From NCBI GenBank assembly GCA_023399055.1, contig JAEWQV010000017.1, forward strand, positions 124,001-188,000: DNA of 64,000 bases, read 5' to 3'. The notes under the pieces were generated by a model that was given only the letters and a program-made list of their open reading frames with translations, was not told the DNA's origin and searched no databases. Numbering within the stretch: the first letter of the stretch is position 1; each line of letters starts with the position of its first letter. Source of the stretch: Bacillota bacterium (GTDB taxonomy: Bacteria > Bacillota > Clostridia > Lachnospirales > Lachnospiraceae). Position numbers and translations under genes: made by a program. Shown here one piece after another: positions 1 through 8,601 of the stretch.

Positions 1-279
1 CAAAGCGGTAAAATTAAGATGTCTAAATCAGCTAACATTCATCCCGATATTAATTTGATTGGAAAGACTGTTGATGAAGCTCTTATGGACCTGGATAAAT
101 ATTTAGATGACGCTTACCTTGCACATCTACCACAAGTAACGGTTATTCACGGACGTGGAACCGGGGCATTAAAGAATGCGATACATTCCCATCTTAAAAA
201 ATTAAAGTATGTGAAATCCTATCGTGTCGGCGGCTTTGGTGAGGGCGATCATGGTGTTACAATTGTTGAATTTAAATAA
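1..279 (+). CDS. mutS2: MutS2 C-terminus (Smr domain), 5' truncated by window edge
   Basis: The reading frame is open from base 1, so this is the last 92 residues of a longer protein. It holds a complete-looking Smr domain, with the loop HGRGTGALK at fragment residues 50-58 and the ending VTIVEFK. In MutS2 the Smr domain is a C-terminal nuclease/nicking module that follows MutS-like ATPase domains and acts on branched DNA or stalled ribosomes; those domains lie outside the window. The usual LDLRG-type motif reads INLIG here. An in-frame ATG at position 19 has no Shine-Dalgarno sequence and is an internal Met. A stand-alone Smr protein is the alternative, but the open upstream frame argues against it. 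Confidence 0.85.
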   Translation, partial: QSGKIKMSKSANIHPDINLIGKTVDEALMDLDKYLDDAYLAHLPQVTVIHGRGTGALKNAIHSHLKKLKYVKSYRVGGFGEGDHGVTIVEFK

Positions 280-289
280 CCTGTGACTG

Positions 290-338
290 TTCAGAGCCAA
301 ACGCAAGGAAACCGTAGGTTTTCAAGCTTGGTTCTGAA
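290..338. other. Long imperfect stem-loop between mutS2 and the response regulator
   Basis: TTCAGAGCCAA (290-300) pairs with TTGGTTCTGAA (328-338), and an inner stem of GAAACC/GGTTTTC continues it. No T-run follows, so it is not a classical intrinsic terminator. It could be a weak mutS2 terminator or leader structure for the two-component operon. Confidence 0.4.
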
Positions 339-379
339 TATTACAATAATCTAGATAAAGAACTTAAAAGGAGTTTATC

Positions 380-1102
380 ATGATTGCAAAGCAAAAAATA
401 CTGATTGTTGATGATGATGTTAACATAGCTGAATTAATTTCCCTCTATTTAACCAAAGAATGTTTTGATACGGTTATCGTCCATGATGGAGAGGCAGCCA
501 TTAAACAATTTGCAGATTACAAACCAAATCTAGTCCTTTTAGATTTGATGTTACCAGGTATTGATGGTTATGAGGTATGCCGTGAAATACGTAAAACCTC
601 CTCCATTCCAATTATTATGCTATCCGCAAAAGGCGAAATTTTTGATAAAGTACTTGGACTGGAACTTGGAGCGGATGATTATGTTATAAAGCCTTTTGAT
701 TCTAAGGAATTAGTTGCTAGAGTTCGTGCTGTTTTAAGACGCACCTCCCACATAGAACCAAAGGAAGAACCTGTTGCCTCCACTCAAACCGGTGTATTTG
801 TGGAATATCCTGACCTTATTATAAATCTCAGTAATTATTCCGTTCTCTATTACAATGATACCATTGAGATGCCACCAAAAGAGCTTGAATTATTGTATTT
901 CCTTGCTTCCAATCCGAATCAGGTATTTACAAGAGAGCAATTATTGGATCATATCTGGGGTTATGATTATTTCGGAGACACTAGAACCGTTGACGTTCAT
1001 ATTAAACGTCTTAGAGAAAAAATCAAAGACCATTCCGATTGGAGTCTGGCTACCGTTTGGGGAATTGGTTACAAATTTGAGGTAAAGAGCACGAAGAGAT
1101 AG
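380..1102 (+). CDS. OmpR/PhoB-family response regulator
   Basis: This is a 240-residue two-domain regulator. The receiver domain (about 1-120) shows the acidic pocket D11-D12, the phospho-acceptor D55 in LVLLDLMLPG, S82 and K104 in YVIKPF. The C-terminal winged helix (about 140-235) has the PhoB-type pattern ELELLYFLASNPNQVFTREQLL and VDVHIKRLREKI. It starts at an ATG preceded by AAAGGAG. The histidine kinase gene follows after 16 bp in the same direction, so the two are very probably a cognate pair in one operon. The signal and target genes cannot be told from sequence. Confidence 0.93.
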   Translation: MIAKQKILIVDDDVNIAELISLYLTKECFDTVIVHDGEAAIKQFADYKPNLVLLDLMLPGIDGYEVCREIRKTSSIPIIMLSAKGEIFDKVLGLELGADDYVIKPFDSKELVARVRAVLRRTSHIEPKEEPVASTQTGVFVEYPDLIINLSNYSVLYYNDTIEMPPKELELLYFLASNPNQVFTREQLLDHIWGYDYFGDTRTVDVHIKRLREKIKDHSDWSLATVWGIGYKFEVKSTKR

Positions 1103-1118
1103 AAGGGTTGGTGTTTTC

Positions 1119-2531
1119 ATGAAGAAAACCATTTGGTCTAGACTTATACTATGTTATCTAATTGCAGCTGTCATGATATTTACACTCCTGAATACTTTTG
1201 GGAATGCACTGTTAGAAGACAAGCTAAAGGATGATAAAAAGGAGCTTCTTATGAAGGAAGCAAAGCTAATTGAGTCTGAATATCTGACCAGTTTTTACGA
1301 AGAAAGCCTTCCTCTTCCTCACTTAAAGACATTGCTTAAATCAATCAGTACCTTTTTAGGTATTAGAGTTTGGATTGTAGATGCAAATGGTGTAATAACC
1401 TCTGATTCTACTCCAAACAGTAGAGTTGAACAGAAAAATATTGTGGATATAGATCCAACCTTTTTTGATAAAACGTTTACCGAAAATAATGATTTCTCCG
1501 GACTAATATCTGAAAAGGTGATGAGTTATACCCATCGGGTTATCTACAACTACGAGATAAAGAACTATATTGTATTACATATTCCGCAGACTAAGATAAC
1601 CGAGGATGCTATCTACTATTTGGATGTTGTTAATATCTGTTTCCTGGTATTTCTACCCCTATTGTTTTTACTATTTATATATGTCTATTATATAACTGCA
1701 ATACCGTTGCAGAATTTAACAAAGGCTGCTAAGGAATATAGTTCTGGACACTATAACTATGCTTTGGTGTTAAAGGGATTAAGTGAATATAAGACTCTTG
1801 GTGCTGCAATATCCTATATGTCCGGTGAACTTGCTAAGCTAGATGACTATCAGAAGAAATTCGTCGCGAATATCTCTCATGATTTCCGCTCTCCCCTTAC
1901 CTCAATTAAAGGCTTTGCAGAGGCAATGAAGGATGGCACCATTCCTTATGAAATGCAGGATAAGTATCTAAATATTATCCTATTTGAGACTGATCGATTA
2001 ACAAAGCTTACCTCCAGTCTTCTTGAGCTTAATCGTTTTGAAAGCAAAGGAACGACCTTCCTGGATATTACTTCTTTTGATATTAATAATATTATTAAAA
2101 AAACAGCAGAGAGCTTTGAAGGCTCCTGCCGTGAAAAGAAAATTACTCTTAATCTCGTTTTTTCTTCCAAGACCAATTATGTGGAAGCGGATATGGGTAA
2201 GATTCAACAAGTACTATACAACCTAATTGATAATGCAATTAAATTCAGCCATGCAAACTCAAAGATTAAGGTGTCCACCGAGGAAAAGGGAGATAAACTT
2301 TTTGTATCCGTTAAAGATTATGGAATTGGTATTCCAAAAGACTCAATTAAAAAGATATGGGAGCGTTTCTATAAAACAGATGCTTCCCGTGGAAAAGATA
2401 AGCGCGGTACTGGTTTAGGTCTTTCTATAACAAAGGAAATCATACTAGCACACTCCGAGAATATCAATGTTATAAGTACCGAAGGTGTTGGATCCGAGTT
2501 CATATTCTCATTAACAAAGACCATGGATTAA
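1119..2531 (+). CDS. Membrane sensor histidine kinase
   Basis: This is a 470-residue kinase. Membrane segments at about 8-28 and 168-192 flank an extracytoplasmic sensor of roughly 140 residues. A HAMP-like linker comes next, then the phospho-acceptor H254 in NISHDFRSPLTSIKGF, the N box around N372 (LYNLIDNAIKFS), the G1 box YGIGIPKD and the G2 box GTGLGLSI. All catalytic boxes are intact. It is expected to phosphorylate the regulator encoded just upstream. The sensor has no cysteine cluster or named domain I can recognise, so the stimulus is unknown. Confidence 0.92.
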   Translation: MKKTIWSRLILCYLIAAVMIFTLLNTFGNALLEDKLKDDKKELLMKEAKLIESEYLTSFYEESLPLPHLKTLLKSISTFLGIRVWIVDANGVITSDSTPNSRVEQKNIVDIDPTFFDKTFTENNDFSGLISEKVMSYTHRVIYNYEIKNYIVLHIPQTKITEDAIYYLDVVNICFLVFLPLLFLLFIYVYYITAIPLQNLTKAAKEYSSGHYNYALVLKGLSEYKTLGAAISYMSGELAKLDDYQKKFVANISHDFRSPLTSIKGFAEAMKDGTIPYEMQDKYLNIILFETDRLTKLTSSLLELNRFESKGTTFLDITSFDINNIIKKTAESFEGSCREKKITLNLVFSSKTNYVEADMGKIQQVLYNLIDNAIKFSHANSKIKVSTEEKGDKLFVSVKDYGIGIPKDSIKKIWERFYKTDASRGKDKRGTGLGLSITKEIILAHSENINVISTEGVGSEFIFSLTKTMD

Positions 2532-2540
2532 TCGAACAAA

Positions 2541-2590
2541 AATCCCTGATAGTGTACCATTGACAAATGGACTACTATCAGGGATTTTTT
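2541..2590. terminator. Bidirectional intrinsic terminator
   Basis: A 12-bp stem ATCCCTGATAGT/ACTATCAGGGAT is followed by T6 on the plus strand and by ATTTTTG on the minus strand. It sits between the convergent histidine kinase and trmL genes and can serve both. Confidence 0.9.
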
Positions 2591-2593
2591 ATT

Positions 2594-3091
2594 TTATGCT
2601 TCGTCCCAGCTATGGCGATGAAGCTGACCTTCCATTTTCATTCCTTCAAAATTCTGCTGTCTTAAGGCTTCATATAGAATAATCGCTACTGAATTCGCTA
2701 GATTTAAGGATCTAATGTCTCCAACCATTGGTATACGTATTGTATTTGCCTTATTAGTAAGTAATAGCTCCTCGGGTATTCCTGCGCTTTCTTTCCCAAA
2801 CATGATAAAGCAATCAGGTTCATATGCCACATGTGTATAAGAATGCTGCGCCTTTGTTGTAGCCATGTATATTTTAGCATTTGGATTTTTCTGTTTAAAA
2901 TCCTGATAATCCTCATAGACGGTCACATCAAGATCCTTCCAATAATCTAATCCGGCTCTTCTGATCTCTTTTTCATCTAGTCGAAAACCCATTGGTTTGA
3001 TTAAATGCAAGCTTGTTCCGGTTGCCACACAGGTTCTCCCAATGTTGCCGGTATTAGCAGGGATTTCTGGTTCTAATAGTATAACGTTCAT
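2594..3091 (-). CDS. trmL: tRNA (cytidine/uridine-34 2'-O)-methyltransferase TrmL
   Basis: This 165-residue SPOUT methyltransferase is the normal size for TrmL (CspR/YibK family). Family signatures are NVILLEPEIPANTGNIGRT at the N-terminus, a central FGKESAGIPEELL loop, and the knot segment IRIPMVGDIRSLNLANSVA near the C-terminus that binds S-adenosylmethionine. The enzyme 2'-O-methylates the wobble base of tRNA-Leu isoacceptors. The ATG is preceded by GAGAGG at good spacing. It is transcribed alone and ends at the bidirectional hairpin just downstream. Confidence 0.93.
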   Translation of the reverse strand: MNVILLEPEIPANTGNIGRTCVATGTSLHLIKPMGFRLDEKEIRRAGLDYWKDLDVTVYEDYQDFKQKNPNAKIYMATTKAQHSYTHVAYEPDCFIMFGKESAGIPEELLLTNKANTIRIPMVGDIRSLNLANSVAIILYEALRQQNFEGMKMEGQLHRHSWDEA

Positions 3092-3156
3092 ATCTTAACC
3101 TCTCTTTGCTAATCCACTCTTCTATATAATAATAAATAATATAGTTCCTATTACAT

Positions 3157-3182
3157 AGAAAAAAGGTGATTAATCACCTTTA
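3157..3182 (-). terminator. Intrinsic terminator overlapping the cheX stop codon
   Basis: AAAGGTGATTAATCACCTTT is a perfect palindrome followed on the minus strand by a T-run. Its left arm encodes the last codons and the TAA stop of the upstream cheX gene, so termination begins inside the coding sequence. Confidence 0.8.
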
Positions 3183-3637
3183 ATTGCTATATTTATTTCT
3201 ATTGTTTTTCCTTCATACTCTAAAGGTATACAGATATTTGATGCGTAGGTTGTACTAAAGGATACTGTGCCAGTTCCTACTGTCGGTGGCGTAATGTCAA
3301 TAGCAATTCCCTTTGTTGAAAAAATTGTTGCTGTATTACCCATTATCATATTTCCGAGTTCACAGATAGCACTTTTTGCGAGCTCATCCATTTCTGTAAT
3401 TGGCATCATAATCATTTTAGAAGCAATGTCACACGCTACTGCATTTTCAAATGCAATCATAGCCTGTCCTCGCATCTCTCCGGTAAAACCAATAAGAATC
3501 AGCAAAGTGTCAGAAAAAAATGCAGGGTTCTTAATATATGGTTTACCAATCTTAGCATCAATATAACACATCTCTTTTAAAACCTTTGACGATGCAATCA
3601 AGAATGGATTAATATGCTCTACGTTAATACTGGCCAT
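3170..3637 (-). CDS. cheX: CheX-type chemotaxis phosphatase, isolated gene
   Basis: This 155-residue protein has the CheX/CheC fold signature. The segment AICELGNMIMGNTATIFSTKG (91-111) carries E93 and N96, the E-x2-N pair that dephosphorylates CheY-P, and is followed by ITPPTVGTG. An AGGAGG site precedes the ATG. CheX normally works with CheY, CheA and receptors in the cytoplasm. None is adjacent here; the nearest chemoreceptor is the transducer at 24488. Its own terminator suggests a single-gene unit. It may act on a response regulator other than CheY. Confidence 0.87.
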   Translation of the reverse strand: MASINVEHINPFLIASSKVLKEMCYIDAKIGKPYIKNPAFFSDTLLILIGFTGEMRGQAMIAFENAVACDIASKMIMMPITEMDELAKSAICELGNMIMGNTATIFSTKGIAIDITPPTVGTGTVSFSTTYASNICIPLEYEGKTIEINIAIKGD

Positions 3638-3815
3638 TCTGTAACCTCCTAAACTCCTATAATTCTATCGCTATTCTAACACACATTCATAAATAATTTC
3701 AACTAATTCGTACATAAAACACTGAAAATGCGGAACTCTGTAGTATTTAGGATGTACTTTTGGCAATAATTGTTGTTTTATGGGAAATAATGATTTTCGT
3801 CCTAAGACCTTTGGC

Positions 3816-4979
3816 CTATTTTTTATTTCTTATCACAAACCTCTCAATTCGCTCCAAAGCAATCTTAAGATTCTCAATAGAATATGCGTAAGAGATTCGA
3901 AGATACCCTTCACCACAATCCCCAAAAGCTGTACCTGGTACAATTGCTACTTTTTCTTCCATTAACAGTTTTGTGCTGAATTCTTCTGAAGTCATTCCAA
4001 GGCTCTTAATACATGGAAACACATAAAAGGCCCCAAAGGGTTCAAAGCATTCCAGTCCCATGTTATTTAAGGCATGTACCAAATACCTCCGGCGTTTGTC
4101 ATAAGCATCACGCATCATTTCAACGTCTGCATCACCATTTTTGACTGCCTCAATACCTGCATACTGACTTGTGGTAGGTGCACACATAATTGCAAATTGA
4201 TGTATCTTAATCATCTGCTCTATAATAATGGACGGACCAACTGCATAACCGAGTCTCCACCCCGTCATTGCATAGGATTTTGAAAATCCATTAATAACAA
4301 TCGTTCTTTCTTTCATACCCGGGAAAGAGGCAATGGAGATATGTTGACCCTCGTAGGTAAGTTCAGAATATATTTCGTCAGATATAACAATAATATCCTT
4401 TTCAATAATAATGTCAACAATGGCTTTTAGATCCTCATAGTCCATGGTCGCGCCGGTAGGATTATTAGGATAAGCAAGAATTAATACCTTTGTCTTATCT
4501 GTAATTGCCTTCAGCAATTGTTCCCTTTTTAACTTAAACTCATTTTCTCCCTTAAGCTCAATGATAACTGGTTTGCCGCCTGCCAGCACTGTACAGGGTA
4601 AATAAGACACATAACAAGGCTGTGGAATTAATACTTCATCTCCAGGCTCGACCATAGCTCTTAATGCTATATCAATAGCCTCACTTCCTCCAATGGTTAT
4701 AATCGTCTCATTGTTATAATCATATCTTAATTGAAATCTTCTATCTAAATAATTACAAATCTCTTGCTTAAGCTCTTTCAATCCCGCATTGGAGGTATAA
4801 AAGGTTTTGCCTTTTTCCAGTGAGTAGATACCTTCTTCTCGAATATGCCAAGGCGTATCAAAATCCGGTTCACCAACACCAAGAGAAATTGCATCCTTCA
4901 TCTCACTTACAATATCAAAAAACTTACGAATTCCAGAGGAGGGTAAATTGACAACAGTCTTTGCTAATGGATTTCTCAA
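3816..4979 (-). CDS. Class I/II PLP-dependent aminotransferase
   Basis: This is a 387-residue fold-type I aminotransferase. GEPDFDTPW (about 36-44), PNNPTG (171-176), D201 in SDEIYSEL and the PLP-binding lysine K234 in GFSKSYAMTGWRLGY are all intact. The start is a TTG whose last two bases overlap the TGA stop of the Lrp gene, and the first residues MRNPLAKTVVNLPSSGIRKFFD match the usual family N-terminus, which supports this start. The tight overlap implies translational coupling to the regulator. The family includes aspartate, alanine and acetyl-diaminopimelate aminotransferases; the substrate is undecided. Confidence 0.9.
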   Translation of the reverse strand: MRNPLAKTVVNLPSSGIRKFFDIVSEMKDAISLGVGEPDFDTPWHIREEGIYSLEKGKTFYTSNAGLKELKQEICNYLDRRFQLRYDYNNETIITIGGSEAIDIALRAMVEPGDEVLIPQPCYVSYLPCTVLAGGKPVIIELKGENEFKLKREQLLKAITDKTKVLILAYPNNPTGATMDYEDLKAIVDIIIEKDIIVISDEIYSELTYEGQHISIASFPGMKERTIVINGFSKSYAMTGWRLGYAVGPSIIIEQMIKIHQFAIMCAPTTSQYAGIEAVKNGDADVEMMRDAYDKRRRYLVHALNNMGLECFEPFGAFYVFPCIKSLGMTSEEFSTKLLMEEKVAIVPGTAFGDCGEGYLRISYAYSIENLKIALERIERFVIRNKK

Positions 4980-5458
4980 GGGGTAATCAGCATCCTTTCA
5001 TCTTGTTTCTCTTGTACAAGTGGCAGTCCATGTTCTTTGTATTTTTTTAATACAAAATGAGTTGCAGTACTAAGGATTGCTTCCATTGGGGCAAGCTTTT
5101 CTGATACAAAGTTGGCAACCTCTCTCATGGTTCTTCCCTCAATTATCACCGTCAAATCAAAGCCACCAGACATTAAATATACGGACTGTACTTCCTCAAA
5201 CTTGTAAATACGCTCTGCAATACGATCAAAGCCCAGCCCTCTCTGCGGGGTTACTTTTAATTCAATGAGCGCAGTAACTCTTTCACACTGAACTTTATCC
5301 CAGTTAATTAAGGTTGGATAACCGCAGATTATGGATTCTTCCTCCATTTGCTTAATCAACGAAACAATTTCTTCCTTGGTGGTACCAAGCATTATCGCAA
5401 GGTCCTCCGCTGATATTTTACTGTTCTTATCAATTGCTGTTAAGATCTTCTCCCTCAT
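4976..5458 (-). CDS. Lrp/AsnC-family transcriptional regulator
   Basis: This 160-residue protein has an N-terminal winged helix-turn-helix (about 1-50, with ISAEDLAIMLGTTKEEIVSL) and a C-terminal RAM/AsnC ligand-binding domain (about 65-140, with VYLMSGGFDLTVIIEG). It is upstream of and overlaps the aminotransferase gene. Lrp-type proteins sense amino acids as octamers, so the pairing suggests control of an amino acid pathway that includes the partner enzyme. The target operator was not located. Confidence 0.9.
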   Translation of the reverse strand: MREKILTAIDKNSKISAEDLAIMLGTTKEEIVSLIKQMEEESIICGYPTLINWDKVQCERVTALIELKVTPQRGLGFDRIAERIYKFEEVQSVYLMSGGFDLTVIIEGRTMREVANFVSEKLAPMEAILSTATHFVLKKYKEHGLPLVQEKQDERMLITP

Positions 5459-5552
5459 ATCTAACCTCCGTTATGGTGTCCTAAACCCCTAAACCATACA
5501 ATATGATACTGCTGGTTTTATTAATTAATAAATTAATTCGTTTATTAAATAC

Positions 5553-6536
5553 TTAGATTACTTTATAAAGTTCATCACTCTTTGGAGGCTCAAGGAAGCG
5601 TCTTTCTTCTTCATTCAGAATGACACGGTCATTGCCTTCAGTAATACGTCCGATTACCGCTGCGACAATCCCTTCTGCCTTTAGACTATCTACCAAGTGA
5701 TTTGCATGGTCAGTAATAATGAGCATACACCCACTGGAAATTAACATATATGGATTAAGATCATAGAATTCACATATCTCTACTGTTTCCTGTTTTAAAA
5801 GAATCTTTTTTAAATCAACTTCAAGTCCAACCTTAGAAGCAGCTCCAATTTCCCAGAGAGCGCCGAAAATACCCCCTTCTGTAACATCGTGCATGGAGGT
5901 AACCCCAACTACTCTGGCAACTTTTGCCTCTGGTACAACACTGATGTGATCTAACATCTCTTTTGCTCCAGAGAGGAAACTATCGGAATACTTGGTTTTT
6001 AATTCTTCTTCCTTTGCTGTAGCGATGATAGCAGTACCTTCTAAACCAGCCCATTTTGTCATAACTATTTCCTGGCCTGGTTTTGCCCCTGCTGTTTTTA
6101 TCATATCACTTCGCTTCATCTTACCAAGACCCGTAACAGTAACAACAGGCTGATTAACTACTTTAGTAATCTCCGTATGTCCACCAATTACTTCAATATT
6201 AAGCTTTATACATACCGCTTCAATATCTTTCATCATTGCCTTTAAAGATTCTTCCTCAGTTTCTTCTGGTAATAGGATTGTCAACATAATACCTATTACT
6301 TCTGCACCATTGGAGGCTATATCATTGGCGGTGATATGAACAGCTAAGGTTCCAATATCTGAAACAGCACCTGTAATAGGATCAGAGGAAATAACTAACA
6401 CCTCATCCTCTGCAATTGCCAGTACACTGCAGTCTTCTCCGATTGCGGGTCCCACAAGAACTTCATCTCGTCTATGCTTAATTTGATTTAGTACAGACCG
6501 TTTCAGGACTGCTTCGGGTACTTTTCCAAGTTTCAT
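5553..6536 (-). CDS. AIR synthase-related (HypE/ThiL/PurM superfamily) protein
   Basis: This 327-residue protein has the PurM N- and C-terminal domain pair. Features include GEDCSVLAIAEDEVLVISSDP near 37-57 (metal/ATP-binding acidic motif), IGTLAVHITANDIASNGA and MHDVTEGGIFGALWEIG. These resemble HypE, the carbamoyl-dehydrating enzyme of hydrogenase maturation, but no hyp or hydrogenase genes are nearby, and the C-terminal cysteine of true HypE is absent: the protein ends KSDELYKVI. The ATG chosen follows GGAG at correct spacing; a TTG 12 bp upstream overlaps that ribosome site. It follows the VanW gene after 28 bp, so co-transcription is likely. Substrate unknown. Confidence 0.8.
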   Translation of the reverse strand: MKLGKVPEAVLKRSVLNQIKHRRDEVLVGPAIGEDCSVLAIAEDEVLVISSDPITGAVSDIGTLAVHITANDIASNGAEVIGIMLTILLPEETEEESLKAMMKDIEAVCIKLNIEVIGGHTEITKVVNQPVVTVTGLGKMKRSDMIKTAGAKPGQEIVMTKWAGLEGTAIIATAKEEELKTKYSDSFLSGAKEMLDHISVVPEAKVARVVGVTSMHDVTEGGIFGALWEIGAASKVGLEVDLKKILLKQETVEICEFYDLNPYMLISSGCMLIITDHANHLVDSLKAEGIVAAVIGRITEGNDRVILNEEERRFLEPPKSDELYKVI

Positions 6537-6564
6537 TTTATTCTCCAACTATGCTTTTGTATTA

Positions 6565-8118
6565 TTAATCTACCGGTTCTTCAAAATCCCAGGTTGGATC
6601 CCATTCATTCATTTGGAATGCGCTGTCATCGTTTGCAATTACAGCTTGATCCTCTGTGCTATCTGAATTGTCCGTGCTATCGCTTGGTTTACTGTCATCT
6701 GATGGTTTATTTGTATCTTTCTTATCGTCTTTCTTATCATCTTTATCGGTATCCTTTTTAGGCTCTTCTACCTTTTTGGTACCAACGGTAACATACTGTG
6801 GTGCTGCCTGATAACGGCTGGTATTCACAAGAGTTCTGCTAACTTCCTTGCCATTTTCATAAACTACTTTATATAACTCAGCTTTATATCCTGTATGTGC
6901 TGACTGTGTAACCTTACGATAGGTTGTAGGCTTTGAAGGATCTTTGGTTACAACTTCTGCTGGCGGATTTGTCTGTGAAAGCACTTTTGTAACATACTCA
7001 ATTTTTCTGTTTTCTGTATCTCTGGTTTCATGTCCCCAGATTTTAAAGGTTAACTTTTTATTCTTTACAAAACCTTCAATTAAAATAGGTGAGTCTGAAT
7101 TATTGGCAAACTTAAAATCTTTATAGGTTCCTGCAATTGCTGCATCTCTGGATAAATCTACATAACTAATTGTCATGGAGTGAGGCATACGTTCCACTAC
7201 CTCAAGTTCTGCTGCTAAAACCGCGTTATAAAGTGTAGTTGTTACCTGACAGGCACCGCCACCAACACTATCAACAACAATACCATTTAAATAGGCACCT
7301 GCAATATAATATCCATTCTTCTCAGTAAACGGTGTTAATACCTCATAAGCTGAGAATTTATCACCAGGATATAATACTAAATTGTTGATTAATCTTGCCC
7401 CATTGGTTACATTTTCAGATCGTCCAAATGCTGAAGAAGAGAAATCGGTCGTAAAAGTACCCAACTCTTTGTTACATAATTCAACGTCTTCTCTTGTATA
7501 TTCTGGTATATCATCTTCAATAACTGCATCAACGACGATGTCCAACCGATTCCAATTTGTCATGGCATCTGCAATTATTTTCAGTGTCTTTTCAACATTA
7601 ACCTTTTTACCCACCACATGATCTGTATATACAAATTCACCATTCTCACGTTTTACAGTGGCATTAATCGGAGCAATATTATAGGAACTTACATCCTTGC
7701 TAAGGAGATCCTTAATCTTACCCTCGTCAAAAGTAAACTCAAGTGGATATACAACATTTCCCTGTTCAATATCTTTTAAATCTTTATATCTTTTAATTAA
7801 GTTTCCTGACTTACCAAGCGCTAAAGCCTGACTTATGTCATCATTTATCTTATAGGTATAACCAAAATCGCCCATAGTAGAGTAAATAATATCATCCCCA
7901 GCTTTAATGGCTATTCCTTTGGCTTGCAACTGTTTTACAAATTCATCTAATGCTGCCTTTGCCTGTGCTTTTGTCATACCACTCACATCAACCTGATCTA
8001 TAAAAACTCCTTGACAGATGGTGTTATCTTCATTTGCAGATACAGTCTCACTTCTCCCGAAGAAAACTAGGGCTACAACCGCGAATATGATTGCGGATAA
8101 TAAATACTTTCTGCTCAT
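6565..8118 (-). CDS. VanW-family exported protein with peptidoglycan-binding and G5 domains
   Basis: This 517-residue protein starts with a short basic stretch and one hydrophobic segment (about 4-22), a signal peptide or anchor. One or two PG_binding_4-type repeats (about 40-215) follow, then the VanW domain (about 225-355, with LGTFTTDFSSS, YPGDKFSAYEVL and GGGACQVTTTLYNAVLAAELEVVERMPHS), a G5-like region (about 375-455) and a Lys/Asp/Ser-rich tail. The start is the ATG at 8118 because GGAGG lies 6-7 bases upstream; a longer reading from 8145 would bury that site. VanW proteins are wall-associated, and the biochemical role is not established. Confidence 0.85.
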   Translation of the reverse strand: MSRKYLLSAIIFAVVALVFFGRSETVSANEDNTICQGVFIDQVDVSGMTKAQAKAALDEFVKQLQAKGIAIKAGDDIIYSTMGDFGYTYKINDDISQALALGKSGNLIKRYKDLKDIEQGNVVYPLEFTFDEGKIKDLLSKDVSSYNIAPINATVKRENGEFVYTDHVVGKKVNVEKTLKIIADAMTNWNRLDIVVDAVIEDDIPEYTREDVELCNKELGTFTTDFSSSAFGRSENVTNGARLINNLVLYPGDKFSAYEVLTPFTEKNGYYIAGAYLNGIVVDSVGGGACQVTTTLYNAVLAAELEVVERMPHSMTISYVDLSRDAAIAGTYKDFKFANNSDSPILIEGFVKNKKLTFKIWGHETRDTENRKIEYVTKVLSQTNPPAEVVTKDPSKPTTYRKVTQSAHTGYKAELYKVVYENGKEVSRTLVNTSRYQAAPQYVTVGTKKVEEPKKDTDKDDKKDDKKDTNKPSDDSKPSDSTDNSDSTEDQAVIANDDSAFQMNEWDPTWDFEEPVD

Positions 8119-8265
8119 ATTCATCCTCCTTTTACTAACTAACAACTTGTATGTATTTTTTGTCTAAAGTATATTTGTCCTGCTCTTGTGTAATTTAGGC
8201 TAATATTATACTCTTACATATCCTATAAATATTCAAGATAATCCAAGTTTTTCAAGCTTCTTCCT

Positions 8266-8293
8266 ATTTTATCATAACCCTTAGATTATTCAA
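8266..8293 (-). promoter_or_regulatory. Candidate sigma-A promoter for the VanW-family gene
   Basis: On the minus strand TTGAAT is separated by 16 bp from TAAAAT, about 150 bp upstream of the start codon. The match is fair, not strong. Confidence 0.35.
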
Positions 8294-8360
8294 GAGAATA
8301 TTTCTTGCATATAATTTGGTGAAACCAATCTCTTTTTAAATATCAGCTAATTTTATCTGT

Positions 8361-8465
8361 TTAGCTTAATACACTAACAATATAAGGAATTACCATTGAA
8401 AGCACTAATACAACTACAATCACAGTAGCTACCACTCTTTTAAATTTGTTACTATAAAAATTCAT
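8361..8465 (-). CDS. Small single-span membrane peptide, 34 residues
   Basis: An ATG with a strong GGAGG eight bases upstream opens a 34-codon frame ending in TAA. The peptide starts MNFYSNKFKRVV, basic and amphipathic, followed by an almost unbroken hydrophobic run of about 22 residues rich in Val, Leu and Ile with one Pro. The layout (short basic N-terminus, one membrane helix, no tail) resembles the very small Firmicute membrane proteins of the Prli42 and DUF4044 type, but I cannot assign it to either. It sits alone between nth and the VanW gene in an otherwise non-coding stretch. Confidence 0.7.
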   Translation of the reverse strand: MNFYSNKFKRVVATVIVVVLVLSMVIPYIVSVLS

Positions 8466-8601
8466 ATTTTTATCCTCCATTCATCAGAACGTTTTTGCTT
8501 ATAGTATATTAAATGCCTTAATAGTATTATCACCACGACATTTTATACTATACCGAAATAGTTACGCACAATACCTATACTATGCTATTTTTCTCAATCA
8601 A

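Noticed and set aside
3780..3815. A terminator after the aminotransferase gene
   Set aside because: Only a 5-bp AGGCC/GGTCT stem without a following T-run was found.
5553..6536. Calling the AIR-synthase homologue HypE
   Set aside because: No hydrogenase maturation genes are near and the C-terminal cysteine needed by HypE is missing.
8146..8360. A c-di-AMP or other riboswitch upstream of the VanW-family gene
   Set aside because: No conserved core motif or terminator switch was found by eye; only a possible promoter.
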